Part shown: positions 34,588-47,338 of the stretch, piece by piece
Position numbering within the stretch: position 1 is the first letter of the stretch
Layout of the letters: every line of letters begins with the position of its first letter
Assembly (NCBI RefSeq): GCF_000687715.1
Contig: NZ_JHXD01000009.1
Coordinates: forward strand, 1 to 64,000
DNA from: Xylanibacter ruminicola Ga6B6
GTDB taxonomy: Bacteria > Bacteroidota > Bacteroidia > Bacteroidales > Bacteroidaceae
Length of the DNA stretch: 64,000 bases
Reading direction: 5' to 3'
Notes under the pieces: model-generated
Told to the model about the DNA's origin: nothing
Databases searched by the model: none
What the model saw: the letters and a program-made list of their open reading frames with translations, nothing else
Program-made: the position numbers and the translations under genes

Positions 34588-35792
34588 TAGATACCTAACT
34601 TTTTACGTATGTCGGCAGGAATAGCATTCTTATTAATCAGGAAGTCCATCGTGTTCAGAGCGATGTAATCCTTTGTCATATACCAGATTCCCTTGTAGGC
34701 ACCAGTCTCGCCCCAAGAGTTCTTCACCAGATAATACTCCTTACCATACTGATCCTTGGCAACACCGTAAATCAGCATACCGTGGTCGTCGGTCAGCTCC
34801 CAGTTGTCGAAACGCTCCTGTCGCATCTCCTGTGTAGGCTTAACCTCAGGCACCTTGCAACCCAGTGAGTCGATGATGTTACGCTTCTTGTCCTGAGCCA
34901 GATTCAGCCAGCGAGCCATATCGCTACCAGCGAGGCTCTGAGCAGCCTTACCGTCAACGGCATAAGCCAGGCCGTTACGTGTGAATCCCTCTTCTGATAC
35001 GTCGCCGCCCCAAGCGATGGTGTAACCGTTCTCAACAGCGTTGTCGATCACGCGCATCATCTCGTCCATTGGCAGGTTGTAGCTCTGTGGGAAACGCCAG
35101 TTGTCCTGTACCTCTACAGCGAAAGTAGAGTAGAAGGGGTGGTGAGTATAGCTAGTAATGCTAACATAATCGTCGAGGTTGATGTCTAACGAAGCCATGA
35201 AGCTCTTTGGAGTATACTCCTTGCCCTCGAAAGTGAATTTCTCAGGGCACTTGCCCAGATAAGCATCCAGGATACCCTGCAATCCAACCTTCCACTGGTT
35301 AGAAATCTTGCGAGCGCTACTCTTGGCAATAGCAGCAACGTATGGCTCAAGCTGACCAAAGAACTCGTTGAAGTTGTTCAGTGAGTCGCCATACAGCGAG
35401 CCTGGGAAAGGCATGATACCCTGTGGAATGATACCATGAGTCTTCATGGTGGCGAGCACGTCCTCTGCCGATCCACCCTGAGCAAACTGGCAGTCGCCGT
35501 GATAGCGAACAACCTGGATAGCACGCTCCATGTAAGTCTTGTTGGCTACGAACGACTCGTCGAGGTCGTAACTCTTACCTGTTGCCTTCAGGATCTCAGC
35601 CTCAAAGAAAGAGAGGGTAGAGTAGTCCCAGCACGTACCCGAACGGTTCTGATCCTTAATGCTTGTGATAGGGTTCTCCTTGATGGTAGTGAACACGGGC
35701 TTGTTCGCATCCTTTGCAGGCGCCTTTTTCTTGGCTGCCGAAGCACTCAAGGCCATGATAGCCACGAGTGCAAGTGTTGTCATTTTCTTCAT
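34587..35792 (-). CDS. secreted C1-family (bleomycin hydrolase-like) peptidase
   Basis: 401 residues. Signal peptide TTLALVAIMALSASA. Catalytic Cys54 in SIKDQNRSGTCWDYSTLSFFEAEIL, His in DDHGMLIYGVAKD and Asn in YLVKNSWGETG. Paralogous to the gene at 48841 (same segment order: GTCW, FVANKTYMERAIQVVRYHG, ITSYTHHPF, GGDVSEEGFTRNGLA). Likely periplasmic aminopeptidase. Confidence 0.92.
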   Translation of the reverse strand: MKKMTTLALVAIMALSASAAKKKAPAKDANKPVFTTIKENPITSIKDQNRSGTCWDYSTLSFFEAEILKATGKSYDLDESFVANKTYMERAIQVVRYHGDCQFAQGGSAEDVLATMKTHGIIPQGIMPFPGSLYGDSLNNFNEFFGQLEPYVAAIAKSSARKISNQWKVGLQGILDAYLGKCPEKFTFEGKEYTPKSFMASLDINLDDYVSITSYTHHPFYSTFAVEVQDNWRFPQSYNLPMDEMMRVIDNAVENGYTIAWGGDVSEEGFTRNGLAYAVDGKAAQSLAGSDMARWLNLAQDKKRNIIDSLGCKVPEVKPTQEMRQERFDNWELTDDHGMLIYGVAKDQYGKEYYLVKNSWGETGAYKGIWYMTKDYIALNTMDFLINKNAIPADIRKKLGI

Positions 35793-35814
35793 TTTGTTTT
35801 TATTTTTTAATTTA

Positions 35815-37212
35815 TTAATTATTCATAGCCATAAACTCCTCAACATCCTTGGGGTGGTAAGGAATTCTGTTTTTGCCCAGGAATCGGCAGCCGTCCTTGG
35901 TAATCAGGATGTCGTCCTCGATACGAATACCGCCAAAGTCCTTGTAGGTCTCGAGCTTGTCGAAGTTCAGGAACTCCTTGCAGTGTCCGCTGGCTTTCCA
36001 TTCGTCGATGAGCTGTGGAATAAAATAGATACCAGGCTCGTCGGTAATTACAAAGCCCTCTTCAAGCTTGCGGCCCATACGCAGACAGTTGGTACCAAAC
36101 TGCTTGAGGTTAGGACGTGTCTCCTCGTCAAAACCTACGTAAATCTGACCCAGTCCTTCCATGTCGTGAACGTCCATACCCATCATGTGTCCCAGTCCGT
36201 GAGGCAGGAACATGGCATGGGCGCCGGCACGAACGGCCTCGTCGGTATCACCCTTCATCAAACCGAGCTCCTTCAGGCGCTCTGTCATCAGTCGGCATAC
36301 TGCAAAGTGTACATCCATATATTTTACGCCTGGTTTAGCCACCTCGATGGCATAATCGTGACAGGCCTCTACAATCGAGTAGATTTCTAACTGGCGCTGA
36401 CTGAACTTACCGTTAACTGGCATGGTACGGGTGTGGTCCGAGCAATAGTCGTCCAGTTCGCATCCTGCATCGCAAAGAGCCAGTCGGCCAGCTTCCAGTT
36501 TAGCATCCGATGGGTTGCCGTGCATAATCTCGCCATGCTGGCTGAAGATAGTTGCAAAGCTGGTACCCTGAGCCAGACTGCGGGCGATACCGTCCACCTG
36601 TCCGCCGATATAACGCTCGGTTACACCTGGACGAATCAGCTTCTGGGCTGTGGTATGCATCATATAGCCCACCTCGCAGGCACGCTCAATAGCCTCAATC
36701 TCCTGTGGCTCCTTGGTGGCGCGCATTTTTACTACAGCCTTAATCAGCTGCAGCGAGGCCTGCTCCTTCTGCTGGTTGGGATGAATGCCCAGCAGGTCCA
36801 TAATCTGTATCTTGGTATCGAAACGGTATGGGGGTAGGAAGTGATATTTAGTGTTGGGTGAGAGGTTATGGATATATGTAGCCAGTTCCTTCATGGGGGC
36901 TGTCTTCTTTACGCCAACCTCAGCAGCCAGATCGGCTACCGATGGGGTAAAGCCCATCCATACGATATCCTCTACGTCGATATCATCGCCAAAAATCATC
37001 TCTTCGTTGTTGTCGATATCAATCACACCTACCAGTCCGTCGCGGTGCTGTCCGAAGTAGTAAAGAAAAGAAGAATCCTGTCGCATAGGAGCATAAGCGT
37101 TGGCCGGATAATTAACCGGTGCATCGTTGTTTCCAAACAGAATAATAACTCCTTCGCCTACGAGTTTCTTCAGTTCTTCGCGTCTCTTAATATAAGTATC
37201 TATGCTAAACAT
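35815..37212 (-). CDS. Xaa-Pro aminopeptidase (M24B)
   Basis: 465 residues. N-terminal creatinase-like domain, then the pita-bread fold with metal ligands Asp (LCDAGCELDDY), Asp (SDHTRTMPVNGKF), His (LPHGLGHMMGMDVHD), Glu (FVITDEPGIYF) and Glu (IRIEDDILI). Removes N-terminal residues before proline. First gene of a minus-strand run 37212 to 30943 with short gaps (22, -1 and 15 nt), probably one operon with the C1 peptidase, recJ and recQ. Confidence 0.94.
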   Translation of the reverse strand: MFSIDTYIKRREELKKLVGEGVIILFGNNDAPVNYPANAYAPMRQDSSFLYYFGQHRDGLVGVIDIDNNEEMIFGDDIDVEDIVWMGFTPSVADLAAEVGVKKTAPMKELATYIHNLSPNTKYHFLPPYRFDTKIQIMDLLGIHPNQQKEQASLQLIKAVVKMRATKEPQEIEAIERACEVGYMMHTTAQKLIRPGVTERYIGGQVDGIARSLAQGTSFATIFSQHGEIMHGNPSDAKLEAGRLALCDAGCELDDYCSDHTRTMPVNGKFSQRQLEIYSIVEACHDYAIEVAKPGVKYMDVHFAVCRLMTERLKELGLMKGDTDEAVRAGAHAMFLPHGLGHMMGMDVHDMEGLGQIYVGFDEETRPNLKQFGTNCLRMGRKLEEGFVITDEPGIYFIPQLIDEWKASGHCKEFLNFDKLETYKDFGGIRIEDDILITKDGCRFLGKNRIPYHPKDVEEFMAMNN

Positions 37213-37248
37213 TTGTCGAAAATACGTTTAATTTTATCAATTTGTCGG

Positions 37249-37256
37249 CAAAGATA
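37249..37256 (-). promoter_or_regulatory. -7 element of the pepP-C1-recJ-recQ run
   Basis: TATCTTTG on the minus strand, 36 nt before the ATG, with TTTG 12 bp upstream. Confidence 0.6.
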
Positions 37257-37332
37257 CACATTATTTATCAAAAAGCCATCCCTTTACTCCTATTTTTTAC
37301 AATAATTATGCAGATTAGTAGAATTTATTTCG

Positions 37333-37340
37333 TACCTTTG
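37333..37340 (+). promoter_or_regulatory. -7 element of trpS
   Basis: TACCTTTG in the extended context TTCG...CACGC, 34 nt before the ATG. Confidence 0.6.
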
Positions 37341-37353
37341 CACGCAAAATTAG

Positions 37354-38463
<1,110 letters not shown>

Positions 38464-38464
38464 A

Positions 38465-38500
38465 AACAAAAATGGTGCTCAACTCGAGCACCATTTTTGT
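38465..38500. terminator. bidirectional terminator between trpS and trmD
   Basis: AACAAAAATGGTGCTC and GAGCACCATTTTTGTT form a 16-bp perfect stem with a four-base loop. A and T runs flank it so that it can serve both strands. The last base overlaps the trmD stop. Confidence 0.9.
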
Positions 38501-39180
38501 TATTTCTCTTTTAGTAAGTCGGGACGGAGACGGCGTGTACGCTCCATGGCCTGTTCAAATTCCCATTCGCGTATTTTTGCTTCGTTACCGCTCAGCAGTA
38601 TCTCGGGCACTTTCCAGCCCTTGTAGTCGGCAGGGCGGGTGTAGATAGGTGCTGCCAGAATATCATCCTGGAAGCAATCGCTCAGTGCACTCTGTTCGTC
38701 GCCAATCACGCCAGGCACCACTCTCACGATGGCATCAGCAATCATGGCTGCTACCAGTTCACCACCCGTCAGCACAAAGTCGCCGATCGAAATCTCCTTG
38801 GTAATCAGATGCTCACGAATACGCTGGTCGATACCTTTATAGTGGCCGGCCAATATGATGAGGTTGCCCTTCATGGAGAGGTCGTTGGCCATATGCTGGT
38901 CGAAACGCTCACCGTCGGGCGAGGTGAATATCACCTCATCATAGTCGCGCTCGGCTTTCAGGGCTGTGATACAACGGTCGATAGGCTCGCACTGCATCAC
39001 CATACCTGCGCTACCACCGTATGGGTAGTCATCCACGCGGCGCCATTTGTCAAGTGTGTAGTCTCTCAGGTTGTGCAAACGGATTTCTGCCAATCCCTTT
39101 TTCTCTGCTCTAGCCAGAATCGACTCGTGTACAAAGCCTTCCAACATCTCTGGCAGTACGGTTATAATATCTATTCTCAT
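38500..39180 (-). CDS. trmD: tRNA (guanine-37-N1) methyltransferase
   Basis: 226 residues of the SPOUT trefoil-knot family. [29 protein letters not shown] and the knot loop [29 protein letters not shown]. Makes m1G37 to prevent frameshifting. Starts 4 nt inside the patatin gene (ATGA overlap). Confidence 0.96.
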   Translation of the reverse strand: MRIDIITVLPEMLEGFVHESILARAEKKGLAEIRLHNLRDYTLDKWRRVDDYPYGGSAGMVMQCEPIDRCITALKAERDYDEVIFTSPDGERFDQHMANDLSMKGNLIILAGHYKGIDQRIREHLITKEISIGDFVLTGGELVAAMIADAIVRVVPGVIGDEQSALSDCFQDDILAAPIYTRPADYKGWKVPEILLSGNEAKIREWEFEQAMERTRRLRPDLLKEK

Positions 39181-40022
39181 CTAAAAAATGCTTTAATTCG
39201 TTCTATATACTTCATGCCTGTTTGTCGGCCAATATCATACACACGCTGCATCTCGTCAGGGTTGTGTGAGATATGTCCGATGGGCAGTTTCTCGTCGGGA
39301 CGTATCACCAATGCTCGTCCCGTTGACTCTGCCTGATACACATACGATAGTTGCTGGTTGTACATCACGTGTCGCTGGTCCATCGCCTCTATCATCTTCG
39401 GATATTTTCTGAGCGCTATGCGCATCAGCGGCATCAGCTTGTTGTGCTCTTTCACGTAGCCGTCGGGCTGGGTGAGTATCACCAGATTCTTCTCGTAGCC
39501 GATACTTTCAAAATACTCTAGTGGTATCGAGTCGGCCACACCGCCATCCAGCACCTTCATGCCTTCCAACTCAACCACCTTCGATACCAGTGGCATCGAG
39601 GCCGAGGCGCGAATCCAGTCGTAGGTGGTGGGTGTCACTTTCGGCAGACTCTTATATACCGCCTTACCCGTCTCGACATCCGTGCAAACGGCGATGAACT
39701 CCATGGGGTTGGCATCGTAGGCCGCATTGTCAAACACGTCATATTTGGTAGGGATTACATGGTAGCCGAACTCGGCATTGTAGAGATCGCCCGATTTCAA
39801 CAATGACTGCCACGAACAGAACCGGCTGTCGTGGGCAAATGCCTTGTTGTAGCGTATGGCGCGCCCTATCTGACGACTCTTGTAATTGCAGCCAAAGGCT
39901 GCTCCTGCCGAGACACCAATTAGTCCGTCGGGCTCAATCCTGGCTTCCATCATCACATCGATGATGCCTGCCGTAAACAGCCCGCGCATAGCGCCTCCTT
40001 CTAATACCAGTCCCTTTTTCAT
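39177..40022 (-). CDS. patatin-like phospholipase
   Basis: 281 residues. [17 protein letters not shown] (oxyanion loop), nucleophile Ser in [14 protein letters not shown] (GxSxG) and the Asp of the dyad in [11 protein letters not shown]. Resembles the YjjU group. Lipid acyl hydrolase by family. Start codon ATG at 40022 lies 5 nt after a TATCTTTG box, so the mRNA may have almost no leader. Confidence 0.9.
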   Translation of the reverse strand: MKKGLVLEGGAMRGLFTAGIIDVMMEARIEPDGLIGVSAGAAFGCNYKSRQIGRAIRYNKAFAHDSRFCSWQSLLKSGDLYNAEFGYHVIPTKYDVFDNAAYDANPMEFIAVCTDVETGKAVYKSLPKVTPTTYDWIRASASMPLVSKVVELEGMKVLDGGVADSIPLEYFESIGYEKNLVILTQPDGYVKEHNKLMPLMRIALRKYPKMIEAMDQRHVMYNQQLSYVYQAESTGRALVIRPDEKLPIGHISHNPDEMQRVYDIGRQTGMKYIERIKAFFR

Positions 40023-40027
40023 GGGTG

Positions 40028-40035
40028 CAAAGATA
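40028..40035 (-). promoter_or_regulatory. -7 element five bases from the patatin start
   Basis: Minus strand TATCTTTG, CACCC, then ATG. Confidence 0.6.
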
Positions 40036-40084
40036 ATTATTTTAATTAAGAATTAAGAAATAAGAATTAAGAAATAACAAAAAT
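40036..40084. repeat. low-complexity direct repeat in spacer
   Basis: GAATTAAGAAATAA occurs twice in tandem (about 40050-40077). AT-rich spacer words of this type also occur near 32850, 54830 and 58790 in this window. Confidence 0.5.
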
Positions 40085-40095
40085 TATGTTGATTA

Positions 40096-40127
40096 TTTGG
40101 CGATTTCGCTTTTTCTACTTATTTTTG
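40096..40127 (+). promoter_or_regulatory. promoter eight bases from the 40136 start
   Basis: TTTG (40096-40099), 20-bp spacer, TATTTTTG (40120-40127), then 8 nt to ATG. Confidence 0.65.
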
Positions 40128-40135
40128 CAGCAGTT

Positions 40136-43675
<3,540 letters not shown>

Positions 43676-43701
<26 letters not shown>

Positions 43702-44572
43702 CGCTATCTTTTTAGCCAACACCATCTTCGGATTAGGTGTTCCTGTAACCAAACTGTTGCTCGATGAGTGGGTTACCCCTATGGGCTATATGGCCTCTCG
43801 TTCTTTGGGAGCTTGTATCGTGTTTTGGGCGATTGCGGCCTTTTTGCCTAAGAAGAAGGTTGAACGTAAGGACTTGATAACCATATTGTTAGGTGGTTTG
43901 CTTGGATTTGTAGTTTCACAAACCCTTACTGCCTGGTCGCTCGATTATACCAGCCCGGTTTACTTCTCGCTTATAGCCACACTTACCCCTGTTGCGGTAA
44001 TGCTTTGTGCGGCACTCACCATTGGCGAGAAGATTACGCCTATGAAATCTATAGGTGTGTTGTTGGGTATAGCAGGCGCTGTGTTGATGGTGTTAATGAG
44101 TCAGTCGATGGGGTCGGGTAAGAACGATCTTATTGGTATCGTACTTGCCATTCTGAGTGTACTTACCTGGGCCATCTATCTCATTATCACCCGCAATGTG
44201 GCCTCCAAGTATTCACCCGTTACCCAGATGAAGTATGTGTTCCTTATTTCAGCCATCGTTACCGTGCCCATCGCTTGGCCTGAACTCTCTGCCAACGCCC
44301 TTTATACCCCAGCGTGGGGCTGGGATGGTGTAGCCGAGATGGCCTTTATCGTGATTGGTGCCACAGCCTTTGGTTTCTTCCTCATTCCCTTTGCCATGAA
44401 GTATCTGCAGGCCACAACGGTAAGTATCTATACCAACCTGCAACCCGTTATCGCCTCGTTTGTGGCTATCCTTCTGGGACAGGATGTCATAACCTGGGAT
44501 AAGCCCGTAGCTGGCGCCTTGGTGCTCATTAGTGCCTACATTGTTACAGTAGTCACCGCCAAGGAAAAATAG
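43676..44572 (+). CDS. DMT-superfamily (EamA) transporter
   Basis: 298 residues, about ten hydrophobic helices in two EamA repeats (first ANTIFGLGVPVTKLLLDEWVTP; second LIGIVLAILSVLTWAIYLIITRNVASKYSP). Inner-membrane export of a small metabolite or amino acid is the usual role. ATG at 43676 inside the preceding gene indicates coupling. Confidence 0.9.
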
Positions 44573-44688
44573 TTATACTTTGAATACTATCTTTGCCATC
44601 ATTAATAATGTATAAACTACAAAAATGAGGCTCCAGATGAAATAATCGATAATTACCTGTAACATAACTCTATAACGTTTAATTGTGA

Positions 44689-44898
44689 TTATTCGTTTCT
44701 ATACTCTAATATATCGCCTGGCTGACAGCCCAGCTCACGGCAGATAGCTTCGAGTGTGCTGAAGCGGATGGCCTTGGCCTTACCCGTCTTCAGTATCGAG
44801 AGGTTGGCAAGCGTAAGTCCTACGCGCTCAGCCAGTTCGCTGAGCGACATTTTTCGCTTGGCCATCTCAACGTCTAAGTTTACTACTATTTGTCCCAT
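44689..44898 (-). CDS. small Cro/CI-type HTH regulator (YozG-like)
   Basis: 69 residues, essentially one helix-turn-helix (MSLSELAERVGLTLANLSILKTGKAKAIRFSTLEAICRELGCQPGDIL). This class is regularly paired with DUF2975 membrane proteins, as here. Last gene of the 46346-44689 operon; candidate binder of the TTTATCG sites in front of the operon. Confidence 0.88.
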   Translation of the reverse strand: MGQIVVNLDVEMAKRKMSLSELAERVGLTLANLSILKTGKAKAIRFSTLEAICRELGCQPGDILEYRNE

Positions 44899-44902
44899 AG
44901 GC

Positions 44903-45370
44903 TTAAATCGTTAAATCCTGTTCCTCTTTCAGTTTCATGGCATCCTTAATCAATTTGGGGATAAACATAAAACAAATCATAACAAAGAGTAACGGACCAG
45001 TTAATACTCTGCGGGCATGAGCGGCCATCTTAAAGATGTTTTCTTGGTTAGCATAATCGAACATATAGTCGTAAACCATACCCGATACGATAAAATATGC
45101 CAGACTTGCTACGCCCCATACATAGAAGAGCCACATACACCACTTGGAATACTGCTTATTGATGTAAACAAGGTAAACCATGATAAAATAAAGGCATGAG
45201 AAAATGAGTGCGCCGACTATGTATACCATATTAGATAGGTAATAACAATAATCTTCGTTCGATTCTGCGCAAAGTAGACCTTGTGCTACGCCCCAGATTC
45301 CCCAGCAGAATAATGCTAACCAGCCTAAGGCGAATATAATAAAAATGGTAGATGCTGATAACTTTTTCAT
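44903..45370 (-). CDS. four-helix membrane protein
   Basis: About 155 residues from the second ATG (45370; a first ATG at 45376 adds two residues). Four hydrophobic segments (STIFIIFALGWLALFCWGIW, VYIVGALIFSCLYFIMVYLVYI, WCMWLFYVWGVASLAYFIVSG, TGPLLFVMICFMFIPKLI). It ends KLIKDAMKLKEEQDLTI, nearly the same as its two operon neighbours. Function unknown. Confidence 0.8.
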   Translation of the reverse strand: MKKLSASTIFIIFALGWLALFCWGIWGVAQGLLCAESNEDYCYYLSNMVYIVGALIFSCLYFIMVYLVYINKQYSKWCMWLFYVWGVASLAYFIVSGMVYDYMFDYANQENIFKMAAHARRVLTGPLLFVMICFMFIPKLIKDAMKLKEEQDLTI

Positions 45371-45376
45371 ATGCAA

Positions 45377-45841
45377 TTAAATCGTTAAATCCTGTTCCTC
45401 TTTCAACTTTAATCCGATAGCAAAAGCCTCGGCCATGATAAGAACAAACACGCCGTCTAAAATCGAACTTAGAACATCACTCCAAGCTTCTAACGGTCTA
45501 TCAATCTCTGGCGTCAAAACACCTATTACTATTATTGGTGTAATAATGAAACACCACCCAACAATACGTAGCAACGAAACATTATCCCAAGTAAACACTT
45601 CGCCATGGTTCACACAGAGAATAAAACGGATAAAGCAGCCAAGAGCGTAAAGCCAGGTCAAAACACCGATTAAAAACAAAATAAAACCCAATGCAGCATA
45701 ACCGCCCATAGGTTCGTGGTGGTTTGCGCCTTCATGCCAGCCTTTGGCGAAATCCTCGGCACCAGCTAAGCAACTCATTACAAAGCTGACAATCATCAGC
45801 ACCAGCAGCAGAATACAGAAGCAATTCAGTTTCTTTTTCAT
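45377..45841 (-). CDS. DUF2975 membrane protein
   Basis: 154 residues, four membrane segments. CVNHGEVFTWDNVSLLRIVGWCFI and the end AEAFAIGLKLKEEQDLTI are DUF2975 hallmarks. In other bacteria DUF2975 proteins sit beside a YozG-type HTH, the same arrangement as here. Function unknown. Confidence 0.85.
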   Translation of the reverse strand: MKKKLNCFCILLLVLMIVSFVMSCLAGAEDFAKGWHEGANHHEPMGGYAALGFILFLIGVLTWLYALGCFIRFILCVNHGEVFTWDNVSLLRIVGWCFIITPIIVIGVLTPEIDRPLEAWSDVLSSILDGVFVLIMAEAFAIGLKLKEEQDLTI

Positions 45842-45863
45842 ATAATTTATCGTTTATTATTGA

Positions 45864-46346
45864 TTATACAGTAAGTTCTTGTTCCTTCTTAAGTTTGATG
45901 GTGTCCTTGATGAGTTTAGGCATGAAGATGAAGCTAAACCCAAGGAAATAGAGTGGGGCACCATATATACTGCGGGCCATGGATGGGAAACGGTCGAGGT
46001 GTTCAGTACCAATGTGGTTGAAAACATAGTCGAGCGTATTGCCTGCAGATATATAATAAACGACGAACACTACTGCTGTGAGATAATACAGCCATAAAAT
46101 CCAGCGGGTGTACTGCTTATGTATATAAGTAAGGTAGCACACAACGAAGTAGACACACCAGGTGATAGTCTTACCAATGAACTCAACCAGGTCGCAAAGG
46201 GCTTTACAATAATCGTAATCAGTTGTAGCTCGACGCATGGTCTGGATGTCGTCAATAATAGAATAGGCTACATAGCCAAAGAAGAGCAACAATAGAATTG
46301 TGCTAACTGGGTTCTTTTTGGCATTCTGAAATAAACTTGTACTCAT
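45864..46346 (-). CDS. membrane protein, paralogue of the 44903 gene
   Basis: 160 residues, four hydrophobic segments in the same layout as the 45370 gene (IGKTITWCVYFVVCYLTYIHKQYTRWILWLYYLTAVVFVVYYIS) and the same tail KLIKDTIKLKKEQELTV. First gene of the operon, directly behind the repeat-flanked promoter. Confidence 0.8.
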   Translation of the reverse strand: MSTSLFQNAKKNPVSTILLLLFFGYVAYSIIDDIQTMRRATTDYDYCKALCDLVEFIGKTITWCVYFVVCYLTYIHKQYTRWILWLYYLTAVVFVVYYISAGNTLDYVFNHIGTEHLDRFPSMARSIYGAPLYFLGFSFIFMPKLIKDTIKLKKEQELTV

Positions 46347-46353
46347 AGTCGTA

Positions 46354-46390
46354 TTTATCGTTTTAATTTGTTTATTTATCGTTTATCGAT
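46354..46390. repeat. TTTATCG half-sites downstream of the promoter
   Basis: Three copies: 46354-46360, 46375-46381 and 46382-46388, between the start codon at 46346 and the -7 box. Confidence 0.6.
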
Positions 46391-46393
46391 ATG

Positions 46394-46425
46394 CAAAAGT
46401 AGAAATATTTTCAATACCAACCAAA
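46394..46425 (-). promoter_or_regulatory. promoter of the DUF2975/HTH operon
   Basis: Minus strand TTTG (46425-46422), 20-bp spacer, TACTTTTG (46401-46394). Confidence 0.7.
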
Positions 46426-46431
46426 TAAAAA

Positions 46432-46459
46432 CGATAAAAACTTATCGAAAAACGATAAA
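46432..46459. repeat. TTTATCG half-sites upstream of the promoter
   Basis: CGATAAA at 46432-46438 and 46453-46459 with an opposed TTATCG at 46442-46447. With the downstream set, six half-sites bracket the promoter, a layout expected of an autoregulated operator. Confidence 0.6.
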
Positions 46460-46474
46460 TTTAACTTTCTGTAA

Positions 46475-47338
46475 CTAAATATTCCCCAAATACACATGCT
46501 TGATGCCCTCTTCTTCGGCTATCTGCTTGGCAGCATATAGTGTTTGATGAGGGGTAGGTGGGGTATCTTGCATTTTATAGCGAGGGAAGAATCGGCTAAA
46601 GTGTAATGGTGCTTCGGATAAGCCATTATCTTTCAACCATTTGCACATTTCTTTAATCATCTGCATATCGTCGTTGATGCCTGGAATCACCAGGTTGGTT
46701 ATCTCTAACCAAACGCCAGCATCACGCATAGCTAGAATGGTGTCGAGTACAGGTTGCAGATGGCCGCCACTCACACGCTGGTATATACTTTCGCTAAACG
46801 ATTTTAAATCTACGTTGGCGGCATCAAGATAAGGTAGCAGATGGCTCAGTGGTTCCTGGCAAACATAGCCAGCTGAAACCAATATGTTCCAGAGTCCGGC
46901 TTCGTGGGCTTTTCGGGCTGTATCAGTGATATATTCTATATAGGTAAGTGGCTCGGTGTAGGTATAGGCGATGCTTGGACAATGGTGCTTTTGGCATAGT
47001 GCAACCACTTCGCTAGGTTGTAGCTCATAGTAGTTCACATCTTGTGGTGAAACCTGCGATATCTCGTGATTCTGACAGTTTAAGCAACGGAAGTTACATC
47101 CTGTACAAGCTATGGAGAGACATGTAGTGCCTGGGTGAAAATGGTAAAGTGGCTTCTTCTCTATCGGATCGATGGCCAGCGAACAAGGCTTGGCATACAC
47201 CTCGCTCACCAGCGTGCCGCCATGATTCCGTCTACTGCGGCAGATACCCGTTTGGCCATCGCTTATCTTACAGTGATGCGGACATAGTTCGCATTCCACT
47301 CGTCCATCCTCCAATCGATGATAATATCTGCACTCCAT
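46475..47338 (-). CDS. amrS: AmmeMemoRadiSam radical SAM enzyme
   Basis: 287 residues from the ATG at 47338. The radical SAM cluster motif is C-x3-C-x2-C in TGCNFRCLNCQNHEIS (Cys81, 85, 88). The N-terminus has the family extension CELCPHHCKISDGQTGICRSR, and the end is LGNI. It shares one base with the stop of the Memo/AMMECR1 gene (TGATG). The three-part system is widespread but its reaction is not established to my knowledge. Confidence 0.92.
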   Translation of the reverse strand: MECRYYHRLEDGRVECELCPHHCKISDGQTGICRSRRNHGGTLVSEVYAKPCSLAIDPIEKKPLYHFHPGTTCLSIACTGCNFRCLNCQNHEISQVSPQDVNYYELQPSEVVALCQKHHCPSIAYTYTEPLTYIEYITDTARKAHEAGLWNILVSAGYVCQEPLSHLLPYLDAANVDLKSFSESIYQRVSGGHLQPVLDTILAMRDAGVWLEITNLVIPGINDDMQMIKEMCKWLKDNGLSEAPLHFSRFFPRYKMQDTPPTPHQTLYAAKQIAEEEGIKHVYLGNI

